A stretch of 64,000 bases of DNA from Cylindrospermum stagnale PCC 7417 (GCF_000317535.1 NC_019757.1:3747501-3811500), one strand, 5' to 3'; counted from the stretch's first letter, positions 25,310 through 34,450 are shown. A program made the numbers and translations. The notes: generated by a model from the letters alone, not told the origin.

Positions 25310-26950
25310 TTAATTGGGTGAAAGCATAGCGATAGGCAACGCGGCCCGCTGTTCGCGATGGGCTACGCCCCGCTGGAAGCGATCGCAAAATTTTCCAAAA
25401 GACTCATCAGAATTCAGGCGTTGACTTTGATATGCTTTTAACAGTCGCTCAATGAGTGCAGGTAATTCAGAAAAAGTCACATATTGATAGAGTAGACGCC
25501 CAAATTTCTGGTTACTGTCACCATCACCAATAAAAACTTGATAACCTTCAACAGTTTCATCACTGACACCAAGCAAGGTAATATCACCCTGACTATGCTG
25601 GGCACAGGATTTAACACAGCCGCTAAAGTGGATATTAACTGGTCGGTCTAGGGTAATGCGATTTTCTAGATACTCTGTCAATGCCAATGCATGACCTTTA
25701 GTATCAGTTGCTGAAGCGGCACAACCCCGACTACCAGAACAGGCAACTAATGCACCTTTGATACTCGTTGCTGCGGAATCTAACTTTAAGCCAGTAATTT
25801 GACTTTCAACATCAGCAACTTGGTGCTGGGGAATATCGGTGAGGAGTACATTTTGCCAAGGAGTCAGTCTGAGACTACCACTACCAAATTTTAGAGCTAA
25901 ATCAGCCAAACCCCGCATCTGCCAACTCTCCAAGCGACCAAGGGGTAAGACAACACCAATATAAAATAACCCTGGCTGACTTTGGGGATGGATGCCGATA
26001 TGTTGATACTTAAAATCTGACCTCTCCCCCAACTCCTCTGGGAAACGGAGAGGGGAGAAACTCTCCTCCTTTCCTGCAACAAAAGTTTTTCCTTTTCCCT
26101 CCCCTCGTAGGGGAGGGTTAGGGAGAGGTAGGAAAGGGGGTTGGGGGGTTAGGTTTTTTCTGACTTCCTGAAGATAATTTTCCCAACCTAGACTATTCAC
26201 AACTTCTCGCAAACGTGGTTTACGGGAATTACTAGAATCGATATGATTTAAATAGACATCAGCTAAAGCTGCCAAAACTGGCAAACATTCCTCTGGTGCG
26301 ATCTGCTGAAAGCAGCAGCGCTTCGCTATCGCTATTCCCATATCCCTGGGTAGTTCTCCCGAATCACCAATACTCAGATAAAGCCGGAAGTAGACATCAC
26401 TGTCAACTAACACAGCAGCAAAAGTGATATCATTCAGGCGATCGCGCACCGAAACTTTCCCACCACCATCAAAGCAAACGCTGAATTTGGCTGATAGTCC
26501 CGATAAATGCGGATTTTCTCCAATATACTGATTCCATTTTTGGACAAAAGGACGAGTGTCGATTAATTCCTGAGAATCAATACCCGCTGTTGGGCTGGTC
26601 ATAATATTACGGATATGATCTACAGCAGGATTAGCAGAACCTAAGCCGATATCCTGTAGACGCTGGAGTACTTCAGCGTTGATCCCTTGATGAATTTCCC
26701 GAATTTGCAGGTTAGCACGGTTAGTCACATCAACATAACCACCACCAAACTGATCTGCTATATCTGCGATCGCATCACATTGTTTACTCTCAAGAATCCC
26801 CCCCGGTATTCTGATGCGAGACAATATACCATCTTGGGCGGGTGTGGCGTAAAACAAGCCAGGACATTTAGTAAAACCAGACAGCAAAACTTTAACTCCT
26901 TCCCCGTGTGACGCAGAGACAGAACTTGATAAACTTCTTAGCGTTGGCAT
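25310..26950 (-). CDS. cobG: Precorrin-3B synthase-like protein CobG, with repeat insertions
   Basis: 546 aa. This siroheme/4Fe-4S protein of the nitrite/sulphite reductase fold hydroxylates precorrin-3A with oxygen in the aerobic pathway. The four cluster cysteines are visible in CSGSRGCAAS near residue 405 and IHFSGCVKSCAQ near 447; the N-terminal half has the IRIPGGIL and NRANLQIREI segments. Residues about 265-311 (VRKN-LTPQPPFLPLP...GERSDFK) are encoded by a dispersed palindromic repeat inserted without breaking the frame, which also makes the protein longer than usual. A second GC-rich repeat (25335-25386) encodes part of the C terminus. The start ATG lies inside the riboswitch B12 box. 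Confidence 0.85.
   Translation of the reverse strand: MPTLRSLSSSVSASHGEGVKVLLSGFTKCPGLFYATPAQDGILSRIRIPGGILESKQCDAIADIADQFGGGYVDVTNRANLQIREIHQGINAEVLQRLQDIGLGSANPAVDHIRNIMTSPTAGIDSQELIDTRPFVQKWNQYIGENPHLSGLSAKFSVCFDGGGKVSVRDRLNDITFAAVLVDSDVYFRLYLSIGDSGELPRDMGIAIAKRCCFQQIAPEECLPVLAALADVYLNHIDSSNSRKPRLREVVNSLGWENYLQEVRKNLTPQPPFLPLPNPPLRGEGKGKTFVAGKEESFSPLRFPEELGERSDFKYQHIGIHPQSQPGLFYIGVVLPLGRLESWQMRGLADLALKFGSGSLRLTPWQNVLLTDIPQHQVADVESQITGLKLDSAATSIKGALVACSGSRGCAASATDTKGHALALTEYLENRITLDRPVNIHFSGCVKSCAQHSQGDITLLGVSDETVEGYQVFIGDGDSNQKFGRLLYQYVTFSELPALIERLLKAYQSQRLNSDESFGKFCDRFQRGVAHREQRAALPIAMLSPN
25335..25386. repeat. GC-rich dispersed repeat in the cobG 3' end
   Basis: It contains GCGATGGGCTACGCCCCGC and related GCGGCCCGC units and ends in a HIP1 site. 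It is translated in frame into the cobG C terminus (RGVAHREQRAALP). The unit GATGGGCTACGCCCC recurs in lanM at 3450-3464. Confidence 0.7.
26020..26158. repeat. Dispersed palindromic repeat inside cobG
   Basis: About 138 bp. Read on the minus strand it carries CTAACCCCCCAACCCC, a CCCTCCCCTAC/GAGGGGAGGG hairpin, the core AAGGAAAAACTTTTGTTGC and a second G/C-rich hairpin ending GGGGGAGAGGTC. The order and core match the intergenic copy at 17880-18012. The insertion is a multiple of three and has no stop in the cobG frame. Confidence 0.88.
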
Positions 26951-27100
26951 TCTGACTCAGAAACTAACAAGTAAAACGAAAATTCTTTTCTTTCACTTTT
27001 TGCCTTCTCTTCACAGCTGCGGCACAGTCCCGGAATTTAACCGGAGTTTCCCAACTCTAAGATTTAGCAGTCTACCACAAGGAGGTATTTAGCGGTTTAA
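26943..27100 (-). promoter_or_regulatory. Cobalamin riboswitch controlling cobG-cobJ
   Basis: On the minus strand the conserved core reads GGGAAACTCCGGTTAAATTC, then CGGGACTGTGCCGCAGCTGT at about 27011-27052. This matches the cobalamin riboswitch consensus. The B12-box-like end GAGTCAGAATGCC (26946-26958) contains the ATG of cobG at 26950. Ligand binding should therefore hide the start codon itself, giving translational repression of the operon when B12 is plentiful. A downstream AAGGAGGT-like stretch at 27079-27086 belongs to the opposite strand and is not part of this. Confidence 0.88.
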
Positions 27101-27183
27101 ATGTTGCAAAAAGTAATTTTTCAACTCTCGAACACCTAAACACGATAATTTGAAAAAGATGGGGAGGGTTTGATTCAAGCTAT

Positions 27184-28071
27184 ATGCGACGGGACTCGAT
27201 TTTTTACGCTCTTTTCCAACAATATCCAAGGCTGTTATTTGATTTACTAGAAGATGCACCTGAGAATGCGGCTAATTACCGCTTTGACTCAGTAGCGGTA
27301 AAAGAACCTAAATTTGAAATTGACGGTGTTTTTCTACCACCAGAAACAGAGGGTGCAGGGGTTGTTTATTTCTGTGAAATACAGTTTCAAAAGGATGAAC
27401 AACTGTATGAGCGTTTGTTTGGGGAGTTGTTTTTATACTTTTATCGTAACAGGGAGCGGTTTCGCAACTGGCAAGCAGTGGTGATTTATCCAACTCGCAG
27501 CACTGAACAGGGAAAAATTGAACCCTACAGATGTCTTTTAGAAAGTGATCAAGTTCATCAGGTATATTTGGATGAATTGGGGAAAATTGAAGATTTACCC
27601 CTTGAGGTGGGTTTATTGGTGTTAACAACCCTAGGAGAGGAGGAAACACCAGCAGCAGCGCGGTATTTGCTCAACCGTTCCCAGCAGGAATTACGGGAAG
27701 CAGAAGGCAATAACGCCATAATAGAGATTATCACCACGATTCTGTCTTATCGGTTCACTCGTTTAAGTCGTTTGGAGATAGAGGCCATGTTGGGTATCAC
27801 TTTACAGCAAACTCGATTTTATCAAGACGTCAAAGAAGAGGGCAAGCAAGAGGGTAAGCAAGAGGGTAAGCAAGAGGGTAAGCAAGAGGGTAAGCAAGAG
27901 GAGGCAAGAACATTTGTTCTACGTTTACTGACTAAGCGATTTGGTGAAATTTCTAGTGAGTTAAATTCTCAGATTTCGAGTTTATCGCTGGAACAGTTGG
28001 AAGCTTTGGGGGAAGCTTTGTTAGATTTTGTGAGTTTGGATGATTTAGCGGTTTGGCTGGAAACACAATAA
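27184..28071 (+). CDS. Rpn/DUF2887-family putative nuclease
   Basis: 295 aa. It starts with the family signature MRRDSIFYALFQQYPRLLFDLL, then DGVFLPPE and VYFCEIQFQKDE near residue 64, where the acidic and Gln residues suggest a PD-(D/E)XK nuclease core (recombination-promoting Rpn group). Residues about 219-238 are five copies of the tetrapeptide EGKQ, encoded by a 12-bp tandem repeat at about 27838-27898. Such repeats vary in copy number between strains. The gene splits cobL from the other cob genes and stands alone, consistent with the mobile habit of the family. Confidence 0.9.
   Translation: MRRDSIFYALFQQYPRLLFDLLEDAPENAANYRFDSVAVKEPKFEIDGVFLPPETEGAGVVYFCEIQFQKDEQLYERLFGELFLYFYRNRERFRNWQAVVIYPTRSTEQGKIEPYRCLLESDQVHQVYLDELGKIEDLPLEVGLLVLTTLGEEETPAAARYLLNRSQQELREAEGNNAIIEIITTILSYRFTRLSRLEIEAMLGITLQQTRFYQDVKEEGKQEGKQEGKQEGKQEGKQEEARTFVLRLLTKRFGEISSELNSQISSLSLEQLEALGEALLDFVSLDDLAVWLETQ
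27838..27898. repeat. 12-bp tandem repeat, five units
   Basis: GAGGGTAAGCAA is repeated five times head to tail (the first unit starts GAGGGCAAGCAA). It lies in frame in the Rpn-family gene and adds a charged linker. Confidence 0.9.
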
Positions 28072-28114
28072 AACAAAATGGTTAGCAAAATGCAAATTGC
28101 TAACTACAGAGGAT

Positions 28115-29326
28115 ATGACGCAGAAATGGCTTTCGATTGTTGGAATAGGTGAAGATGGGTTAAAGGGATTAAGCGCGATCGCACTTTCTCTAGTTAACCA
28201 AGCTAAAATTCTGGTGGGAGGCGATCGCCATTTGGCTATGTTACCCCCCAATGACCAACGCCTAAAAATCCCCTGGAAATCCCCAATTAGCGCCACAGTA
28301 GAAGAAATTATCCAGCGGCGGGGTGAATTAATTTGTATATTAGCAAGTGGTGATCCGTTGTGTTACGGCATTGGTGCGACTCTCACACGACGCATTCCCA
28401 TCTCAGAAATCACAATTATCCCCGCAGCTTCAGCCTTTAGCCTCGCTTGCGCTAGATTGGGATGGTCATTAACAGAAGTGGAAACTCTGAGTTTATGCGG
28501 ACGTCCACCCGCTTTGCTGAAATCTTACATTTATCCCGGTGGGAAATTATTGATTTTGAGTGAGGGAAAAGAAACGCCGGGAATTGTGGCGGAGATATTG
28601 ACAAAATGCGGTTATGGTGATACCAAAATCACTGTCTTGGAACGGATGGGTGGGATTGAGGAACGGATAGTTGAAAGCCTTGCGGCATCTTGGAAAGAGA
28701 CAGAAATCGCCGCTTTAAATGCGATCGCCATTGATTGTATCGCAGATACGGGAGTTATCGCTTTATCCAGATTACCAGGACTGCAAGATTTTGCCTATCA
28801 CCATGATGGACAGCTAACAAAGCGAGAAGTGAGGGCGATTACTTTATCAACCTTAGCGCCCTTACCAGGGGAATTATTATGGGATGTGGGCGCAGGTTGT
28901 GGTTCAATTTCCATTGAATGGATGCGGAGTCATTCTCGATGTCGTGCGATCGCCATTGAACAAAATTCATCTAGACTAAATTATATTGCTGATAATGCAG
29001 CATCTCTCGGTACGCCAAATCTGCAAATCATCGCAGGTAAAGCGCCAGATGTCCTCAAAGACTTACCCAAACCAGATGCTATTTTTATTGGTGGTGGGGT
29101 GACAGCACCGGGACTTTTTGATATTTGCTGGGAAGCATTGCGTCCAGGTGGGCGAATAGTGGCGAATGTTGTCACTCTTGAAGGTGAGCAAACCTTATTT
29201 CAATGGTACGAAAAACTAGGCGGTAATTTCACCCGAATTACGATTCAACGCGCTGAACCCATTGGTAAATTTTTAGGTTGGCGGGGAATGGCAACTGTGA
29301 CACAATGGGTAGCAGTAAAGTTATAA
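28115..29326 (+). CDS. cobL: Precorrin-6B C5,15-methyltransferase (CbiE-CbiT fusion)
   Basis: 403 aa from ATG 28115; a TTG at 28097 is an alternative. The N-terminal CbiE-like methylase has WLSIVGIGEDGLKGL at the start, ILASGDPLCYGIG near 78 and IIPAASAFSLA near 99. The C-terminal CbiT half shows LWDVGAGCGSISIEWMR near 253, the SAM-binding loop, and AIFIGGG near 322. It methylates C5 and C15 and decarboxylates the C12 acetate. It is on the plus strand, unlike the other cob genes, and has no riboswitch of its own that I can see. Its last 6 bp overlap the convergent WD40 fragment. Confidence 0.94.
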   Translation: MTQKWLSIVGIGEDGLKGLSAIALSLVNQAKILVGGDRHLAMLPPNDQRLKIPWKSPISATVEEIIQRRGELICILASGDPLCYGIGATLTRRIPISEITIIPAASAFSLACARLGWSLTEVETLSLCGRPPALLKSYIYPGGKLLILSEGKETPGIVAEILTKCGYGDTKITVLERMGGIEERIVESLAASWKETEIAALNAIAIDCIADTGVIALSRLPGLQDFAYHHDGQLTKREVRAITLSTLAPLPGELLWDVGAGCGSISIEWMRSHSRCRAIAIEQNSSRLNYIADNAASLGTPNLQIIAGKAPDVLKDLPKPDAIFIGGGVTAPGLFDICWEALRPGGRIVANVVTLEGEQTLFQWYEKLGGNFTRITIQRAEPIGKFLGWRGMATVTQWVAVKL

Positions 29327-29584
29327 CTGCCAAACCTTAATAGTTTTCTGATTATCACTGCTCACTAAATACCGACCATCTGCACTCAACGCAATTCCAT
29401 AAACCTTAGCCAAACCTTCGGTAATAGTTGCTTTTAGTTCACCAGTTTTTACGTCCCAAAATTTAATCGACTTGTCACGACTACCACTAATTAAAGTTTG
29501 ACCATCTGGACTAAAGGCAATACCGTCAACAACATCTGAATGCGCCTGAATCGTCAGCAATTCTTGAGTTGTGACAGTAAACAT
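29321..29584 (-). CDS. Short WD40-repeat protein, probably a truncated gene
   Basis: 87 aa with two WD40 blades: AFSPDGQTLISGSRDKSIK followed by FWD, and ALSADGRYLVSSDNQKTIK followed by VWQL. A working propeller needs about seven blades, so this is most likely the 3' end of a larger WD40 gene or a broken copy. ATG at 29584 could still give a small protein. Its stop overlaps the 3' end of cobL. Confidence 0.6.
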   Translation of the reverse strand: MFTVTTQELLTIQAHSDVVDGIAFSPDGQTLISGSRDKSIKFWDVKTGELKATITEGLAKVYGIALSADGRYLVSSDNQKTIKVWQL

Positions 29585-29748
29585 TATTAATTAAAAACAG
29601 TTAATTAACTAATAACTAATGTTTACAGTTAACTAGGTTTAACTTAAGTTATTGTTATCTATTGATTAAGTTCAACTAAAATTGAGGTAATAATAATCTA
29701 ACCCTTATCTGCTAGAAGGGGTTTTACTGGCACTTTGAGTTATTTAGT

Positions 29749-30105
29749 TTATTTCTGGATAGGAGTCCATTTTGGCTTAGGATAGTAGCCTTTCCAGTCT
29801 CTTATGAATTGTAAAACACCCTCAACATTGCCTCCACTTCTTACTAATGCCAGCATTCCCTCAATCCAGGCTGGTATCCAAAGTACTTGCATACCATATT
29901 CATTGAATATAATCTTTGACTTTTCTTCTATATGTCCACTAAGAGATTCCTCCCCTATATCAACCCAGTTATTACTGGTGTTTCCCCCTAAAGTATGATA
30001 ATCTTCATAATTTTTTGTTAGATAAGGTTTAAAGTACTCAATTAGCTCCTCTATTGTATTCTCTAAAGGTGGTAGCTCCTTTTGGTTAGGTTTCTTATCA
30101 GTCAT
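29749..30105 (-). CDS. Unknown 118-residue soluble protein
   Basis: Acidic and aromatic-rich, with ATG at 30105. Visible segments include LENTIEELIEYFKPYL and VLWIPAWIEGMLAL. No TM segment or signal peptide and no motif I can name. Its size and solitary position beside an integrase suggest accessory cargo, perhaps an immunity- or defence-related gene (inference only). Confidence 0.65.
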   Translation of the reverse strand: MTDKKPNQKELPPLENTIEELIEYFKPYLTKNYEDYHTLGGNTSNNWVDIGEESLSGHIEEKSKIIFNEYGMQVLWIPAWIEGMLALVRSGGNVEGVLQFIRDWKGYYPKPKWTPIQK

Positions 30106-30797
30106 TTTATTTACTTGCTTAACCTGGTGGATATCTAATTGTTACATACTGTGTCAGAATGTGCTCAAATTATAGAGAATTTTCTACAAATCTAATCAAT
30201 TATTCAATTGTCCTTAGCGATTGATAGTCGACCCAACCCAACTTCAGTTTGTTTTATTGCAGTATACTCCAGCCCTCATGTACAACCATAAGGTAACTTT
30301 TAACCATAGGGTAACTACTATCAGTCTCCTTACCTTTAGTAAACTGATTTAGCTCTCTACTCTTAGTAAACTTAATTCAGTTGCCTTAGTTGAGTGGGTT
30401 AATTCAGCTAACTAAATTAAATCAACTAATTAAGCTTACTAAAAAGTAAGAGAGCTAACTTAAGCAAACTGAATTGAGCAGACTAAATTAAGGAAACTTA
30501 ACCCCCTCAACTTGACAAAGTAAACTTAATATAGTAAGCTTCAACCTCACTCAATTCAGCCCTCTCATTAGCACCCTCTACAAGGCTCAACAGCCTATGC
30601 TAACTAGGTTTCAGGTATCTTCTACCATCCATTTTAAGTAGGTTTTTTAAGGCTTATTTACCTACCCCTTCCTTTAATAACCTGATAATTCAGTGATTTA
30701 TCTCTTCAATTTACTTATTAAATCAGCTTAATCTACTTACTGAATGATTAGTAAATCAATCACTTAATTACCCTTAAGTACTTTATTCAGAACAAAT
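30106..30797. repeat. AT-rich region of short direct and inverted motifs next to the integrase
   Basis: About 690 bp without a gene. From 30330 to 30560 variants of TTAGTAAACT, TTAATTCAG, TTGAGTGGGTTAA and their complements recur in both orientations. Two halves around 30440 form a rough, imperfect inverted repeat. This could be an integrase-binding or attachment region, or a plasmid-like iteron array; the sequence alone does not decide. Confidence 0.5.
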
Positions 30798-31955
30798 TTA
30801 AAAGTATTCTGGTATTTCAGTCTTCTTTATACAGGCAGCATAGTCCCTTAACATTGTCCTGGTGTCATGACCTGTTTGTTCACTTACCTCTAAGGGAGAG
30901 ACACCAGCAGTCAAAGCATGAGATATGTATGTTGACCTTGAGTAGTAGAACTTTCTATAACTGATACCTAATCTTGTTAAGATTGCTTTCCATGCTCTCT
31001 GACAGAAGTTGTGATCATCAATAGGGTTACCTTGCCTTGTAGTGAAAACAAAGGATTCTGGGTCAGGATTCTTAAGTCCTTTCTCTATTAATATCTGCTG
31101 CATTTTAGGACTTAATCTGATAACTCTATCCTTGTGATTTTTAGCAGCTTTCCTTATTTTCCCTCTTCCTAAACTTTCACCTACCCATACAGTTTTATAG
31201 TCTGGTGAAATATGCTTCCAAAGTAGTCCATTAAGCTCACCAGTTCTCATCCCTGTACCAAAGGCAAAGGTAACATAACTTGAGTAGTGTTTGTAGTGTG
31301 GGTCATTTTGGAAGGCTTCTATAATTTGCTTGACTTCTGCTGAGGTGAAAGGTCTAGGTTTCTGCTTAGGGGAAATCTTAATAGATTGGTATATCTCCAA
31401 CCAAGGATTAGATCCCACCCAATGTTTAGATTTACCCCACTCCCAACAAGCGTTAAGTAAACCTATTCTCTCTTTAAACACTCTATCACCTGACTTTTGC
31501 CTAACCCACTCTGCAAACTGCTCAGAGCATACAGAACCTAGAAACTCAGCAGGCTTATCTGCTAGACACCCTACATCTATTCCATTATCACAAACAAACT
31601 CTTTTAGGTAGCGTAGAGTTGCTGTATATTTCTGAGAGGTTAAGGGGTCATTACCTTTAGAGCGGTGGGCAGTGAACAAGTCAAACATGTCCCCTATAGT
31701 GACTCTTTCCTGATTAGTATCTTGTTTAGTATCACCCCTGTAATTAATTAGCTTGGAAGAGTCAAAAGTCTTTAGTAGTAAGTCTCTGCTTATCTCTGAG
31801 GCTATTCCCTCTGCCACTTTGCGGTTAACTGGAGTGTCAGCTAGTTTAAGAGCTAAAGTGTGCTGCTTACTGTTGTGGGTGAATCTTAGGCGCAACCTGT
31901 CTCTGAAGCACTCTATGTGTACAGTTCCTGCTGGAGCCTTAGCCATAGGATACAA
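30798..31955 (-). CDS. Tyrosine recombinase / site-specific integrase
   Basis: 385 aa from GTG or ATG near 31955 (ATG four codons in). The C-terminal catalytic domain has the first Arg in FGTGMRTGELNG near residue 235, the box II region YYSRSTYISHAL (Arg kept, the usual His replaced by Tyr), GHDTRTMLRDY with the His/Arg motif, and the nucleophile Tyr in RDYAA near 374. The N terminus is an AP2-like/SAM-like arm. It lies 116 bp from the 3' end of tRNA-Val, the usual position for an integrase of a tRNA-targeting genomic island. Confidence 0.9.
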   Translation of the reverse strand: MYPMAKAPAGTVHIECFRDRLRLRFTHNSKQHTLALKLADTPVNRKVAEGIASEISRDLLLKTFDSSKLINYRGDTKQDTNQERVTIGDMFDLFTAHRSKGNDPLTSQKYTATLRYLKEFVCDNGIDVGCLADKPAEFLGSVCSEQFAEWVRQKSGDRVFKERIGLLNACWEWGKSKHWVGSNPWLEIYQSIKISPKQKPRPFTSAEVKQIIEAFQNDPHYKHYSSYVTFAFGTGMRTGELNGLLWKHISPDYKTVWVGESLGRGKIRKAAKNHKDRVIRLSPKMQQILIEKGLKNPDPESFVFTTRQGNPIDDHNFCQRAWKAILTRLGISYRKFYYSRSTYISHALTAGVSPLEVSEQTGHDTRTMLRDYAACIKKTEIPEYF

Positions 31956-32071
31956 AATTAGGATACTAATCTGATACTAAAAGTAAGTCAGATTTGTGTC
32001 AATAGAGGGTGTAAACTGGAAGTTTTCAAATCCAGTTATTTCTGAAACCCTTGCTGTATATGAATTGTGAA

Positions 32072-32145
<74 letters not shown>

Positions 32146-32210
32146 TTAAGCAATGAATATCTAATATAGCATATTTTTTGCTAATGAGTCAATAGCCAGA
32201 GGCAATTTAT

Positions 32211-33461
32211 TTATTTTGGCTGTAGCTGGCGGAGTTTATTCTTTGCCGAGAGTAATAGTTCTTGAGCCTTTAGATAAGCTGTAGTCCCATTTTGCACCTT
32301 TTCCAGACGATTGATAATTCCTTGCAAATCGCTGCTTACCCGATTGCGATCTAAATCCTTGGCATCTTTGGGGATGGAAGCGAGTAAGTTTTGGATTTCC
32401 CGTTGCGCTGACTCTAAAGCCGCTAGAGAATCTTCCTCGGCTTGCTTTCGGATTCTCACTTGTCCTAAATTAGTTTCATAGGTTGCCAATAATTTCTGCG
32501 CTTCGGCGTAACCTGCTACATCTTCTGAAGAAACTTCTTTGAGTCGCTTAATTGCTTCTGACCATAAATTTTCTATTTGTTGCCATTCAACAACAGAATG
32601 GGGCGGATTTTGCCCAGCTTTAGCGGCTTGCCAAGAAAATTGCCTTGCTGCGGCGATTAATCCACTGATGCGATCGCTTCCTGCGGCTAAACCGATAATT
32701 TCCTCAAATTCGCGCTTGTCGGTTTCTAGTTGATTTTGGGCGGTTTTGCCGGCTAGGGTTTGACTAGGAATTTGCTCTAATTGATTTAGGGCTGTTCGCC
32801 AATTAGCGATCGCCAAAGCCTTACTTGTTGCAGTTGTCGCTTGTTGATAATCCTGTTTTGCCAGCAACAGCGCCTGTGTATTGTGCGTCAGCAACGTTTG
32901 AGCATTTTTCTCTTGAAAGACCTTAGCGGCTAACAAACCAACTTTGCTCCGAGCCGCATTAAAACCATAAACACTAAATCGCGAGTCATACCACCAATAT
33001 CTATATTCTAAGCCATCATTAACAACCCAAGTCGGCAACTCATTCAGATGTTTTTCTGTCTCTTTCAGCTTTTCTTCTCCCAAAACTAAATCCGCTGCAC
33101 TCGTGGCTTGTTCAATCAATTGTTCTGCTTGTTCCAAAGAAGTTAACGCCAGTCGATAGTGATTATCCATATTCACATAGCTGGGTGCTAGCAAAATCGG
33201 CGCATTCTTAGACACAGGACGGCGAATTACCGGATAAGGCAAATTTGCCACCCAAACCACAGCCGCAGGAATGCCGAAAAGTATTGCTAACCAGAAAATT
33301 TTGCCAAATATACCCCCCTTCGCTTTTTTAACCGTTTGCTGTGGTGATATTGCTCCCACCTGGAGAACGACAGGTTGCTGGCTGGTGGTAGGGTTAATCC
33401 CAGAGTTGTTTTGAGAATTTTTACGCAGAATTTTCTGGGAGATTTTGTGTAAAAAGGTCAT
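32211..33461 (-). CDS. Membrane-anchored helical protein, unknown function
   Basis: 416 aa. A cytoplasmic N terminus of about 50 polar residues is followed by one TM helix (IFWLAILFGIPAAVVWVANL, about 53-72). The rest is a long, Gln/Ala/Leu-rich helical part resembling tandem helical hairpins, with coiled-coil character near 335-410. It is probably anchored in the inner membrane with the helical part outside. Conserved in cyanobacteria as far as I can judge, but I cannot name a function. It lies 65 bp from tRNA-Val and is divergent from the SDR gene. Confidence 0.8.
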   Translation of the reverse strand: MTFLHKISQKILRKNSQNNSGINPTTSQQPVVLQVGAISPQQTVKKAKGGIFGKIFWLAILFGIPAAVVWVANLPYPVIRRPVSKNAPILLAPSYVNMDNHYRLALTSLEQAEQLIEQATSAADLVLGEEKLKETEKHLNELPTWVVNDGLEYRYWWYDSRFSVYGFNAARSKVGLLAAKVFQEKNAQTLLTHNTQALLLAKQDYQQATTATSKALAIANWRTALNQLEQIPSQTLAGKTAQNQLETDKREFEEIIGLAAGSDRISGLIAAARQFSWQAAKAGQNPPHSVVEWQQIENLWSEAIKRLKEVSSEDVAGYAEAQKLLATYETNLGQVRIRKQAEEDSLAALESAQREIQNLLASIPKDAKDLDRNRVSSDLQGIINRLEKVQNGTTAYLKAQELLLSAKNKLRQLQPK

Positions 33462-33663
33462 AAATTATTATTGGTACTGAATTAAGTATTACCTAATACT
33501 GACTTAAATCCACTTTTTTTGGGTAAAAATCACCTAAATTCCAGCTTATAGCCATGAAAATCAGGAAATCATTCAGACCAAAATCTTGATTTGTCTGCCT
33601 ATTAACTCTGCATTGCCTTGCTAATATTTATAAGATGATGGAATAAATCAGATAATACTTAGA

Positions 33664-34449
33664 ATGTCAACAGCTTTAATTACCGGGGCGTCTGGTGGTA
33701 TTGGTAAAGCTTTTGCCCAAGAACTAGCCGCCCGGAAGACAAATCTTGTGCTGGTAGCTCGTTCAACAGAGAAACTGAACCAACTAGCTAAACAATTACA
33801 AGAGCAATATAAAATTCAAGTTGAGGTGATAGTTAAAGACCTCACAGAAGCTAATGCTACTGATGCCGTATTTTATGCTATCAAAGACAAGGGATTAACT
33901 ATTGATTTGTTAATTAACAATGCAGGTTTTGGTGACTATGGTGACTTTGCCGAAGGGGATGGAGAACGGCAAATCAAGATGATTCAATTAAATATTCTGG
34001 CATTGGTCGATTTAACCCATAAATTTCTCCCCCTAATGCGGCAGCGCCGTGCAGGAAGCATTATTAATGTATCCTCAATTACGGGATTTCAACCAATGCC
34101 CTACCTTTCTGTTTACGCAGCTAGTAAGGCTTTTATTATTAGTTTTAGTCAAGCACTATGGGTAGAAAATCGTGATTATGGCATTCGTGTCTTGGTAGCT
34201 TGTCCAGGTCCAACAGAAACAGGCTTTTTTGCTGAAGCTAAGGTTCCGAAATCTGTAACGGGTAAAACTAATAAGATATCTACTCCTGAAGAAGTGGTAC
34301 GCGATGCCCTGCAAGCTTTAGAAAAGGGAGATTCTACAGTGGTAAGCGGTGGTTTGGGAAATAAGTTAATCGCCAATATGCACAGATTTTTACCACGAGA
34401 ATCTCTGGTAAATATTTTGGCAAAACAGTTTAAATCATCAGCGAATTAA
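33664..34449 (+). CDS. Short-chain dehydrogenase/reductase (SDR)
   Basis: 261 aa classical SDR. The nucleotide-binding TGASGGIGKA is at residues 7-16, Arg32 in VARS after the second strand suggests NADP(H), NNAG is near 87, Ser in NVSSITG is near 138, and the catalytic YAASK is near 152. Single cytosolic domain; substrate not deducible. It ends 1 bp from the convergent S4-domain gene. Confidence 0.92.
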   Translation: MSTALITGASGGIGKAFAQELAARKTNLVLVARSTEKLNQLAKQLQEQYKIQVEVIVKDLTEANATDAVFYAIKDKGLTIDLLINNAGFGDYGDFAEGDGERQIKMIQLNILALVDLTHKFLPLMRQRRAGSIINVSSITGFQPMPYLSVYAASKAFIISFSQALWVENRDYGIRVLVACPGPTETGFFAEAKVPKSVTGKTNKISTPEEVVRDALQALEKGDSTVVSGGLGNKLIANMHRFLPRESLVNILAKQFKSSAN

Positions 34450-34450
34450 T

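Noticed and set aside
32011-32040. Second tRNA T-arm-like sequence as an attachment site
   Set aside because: AACTGGATTTGAAAAC resembles the T-arm but is inverted relative to the tRNA and covers only about 11 matching bases; an att repeat should be direct and longer.
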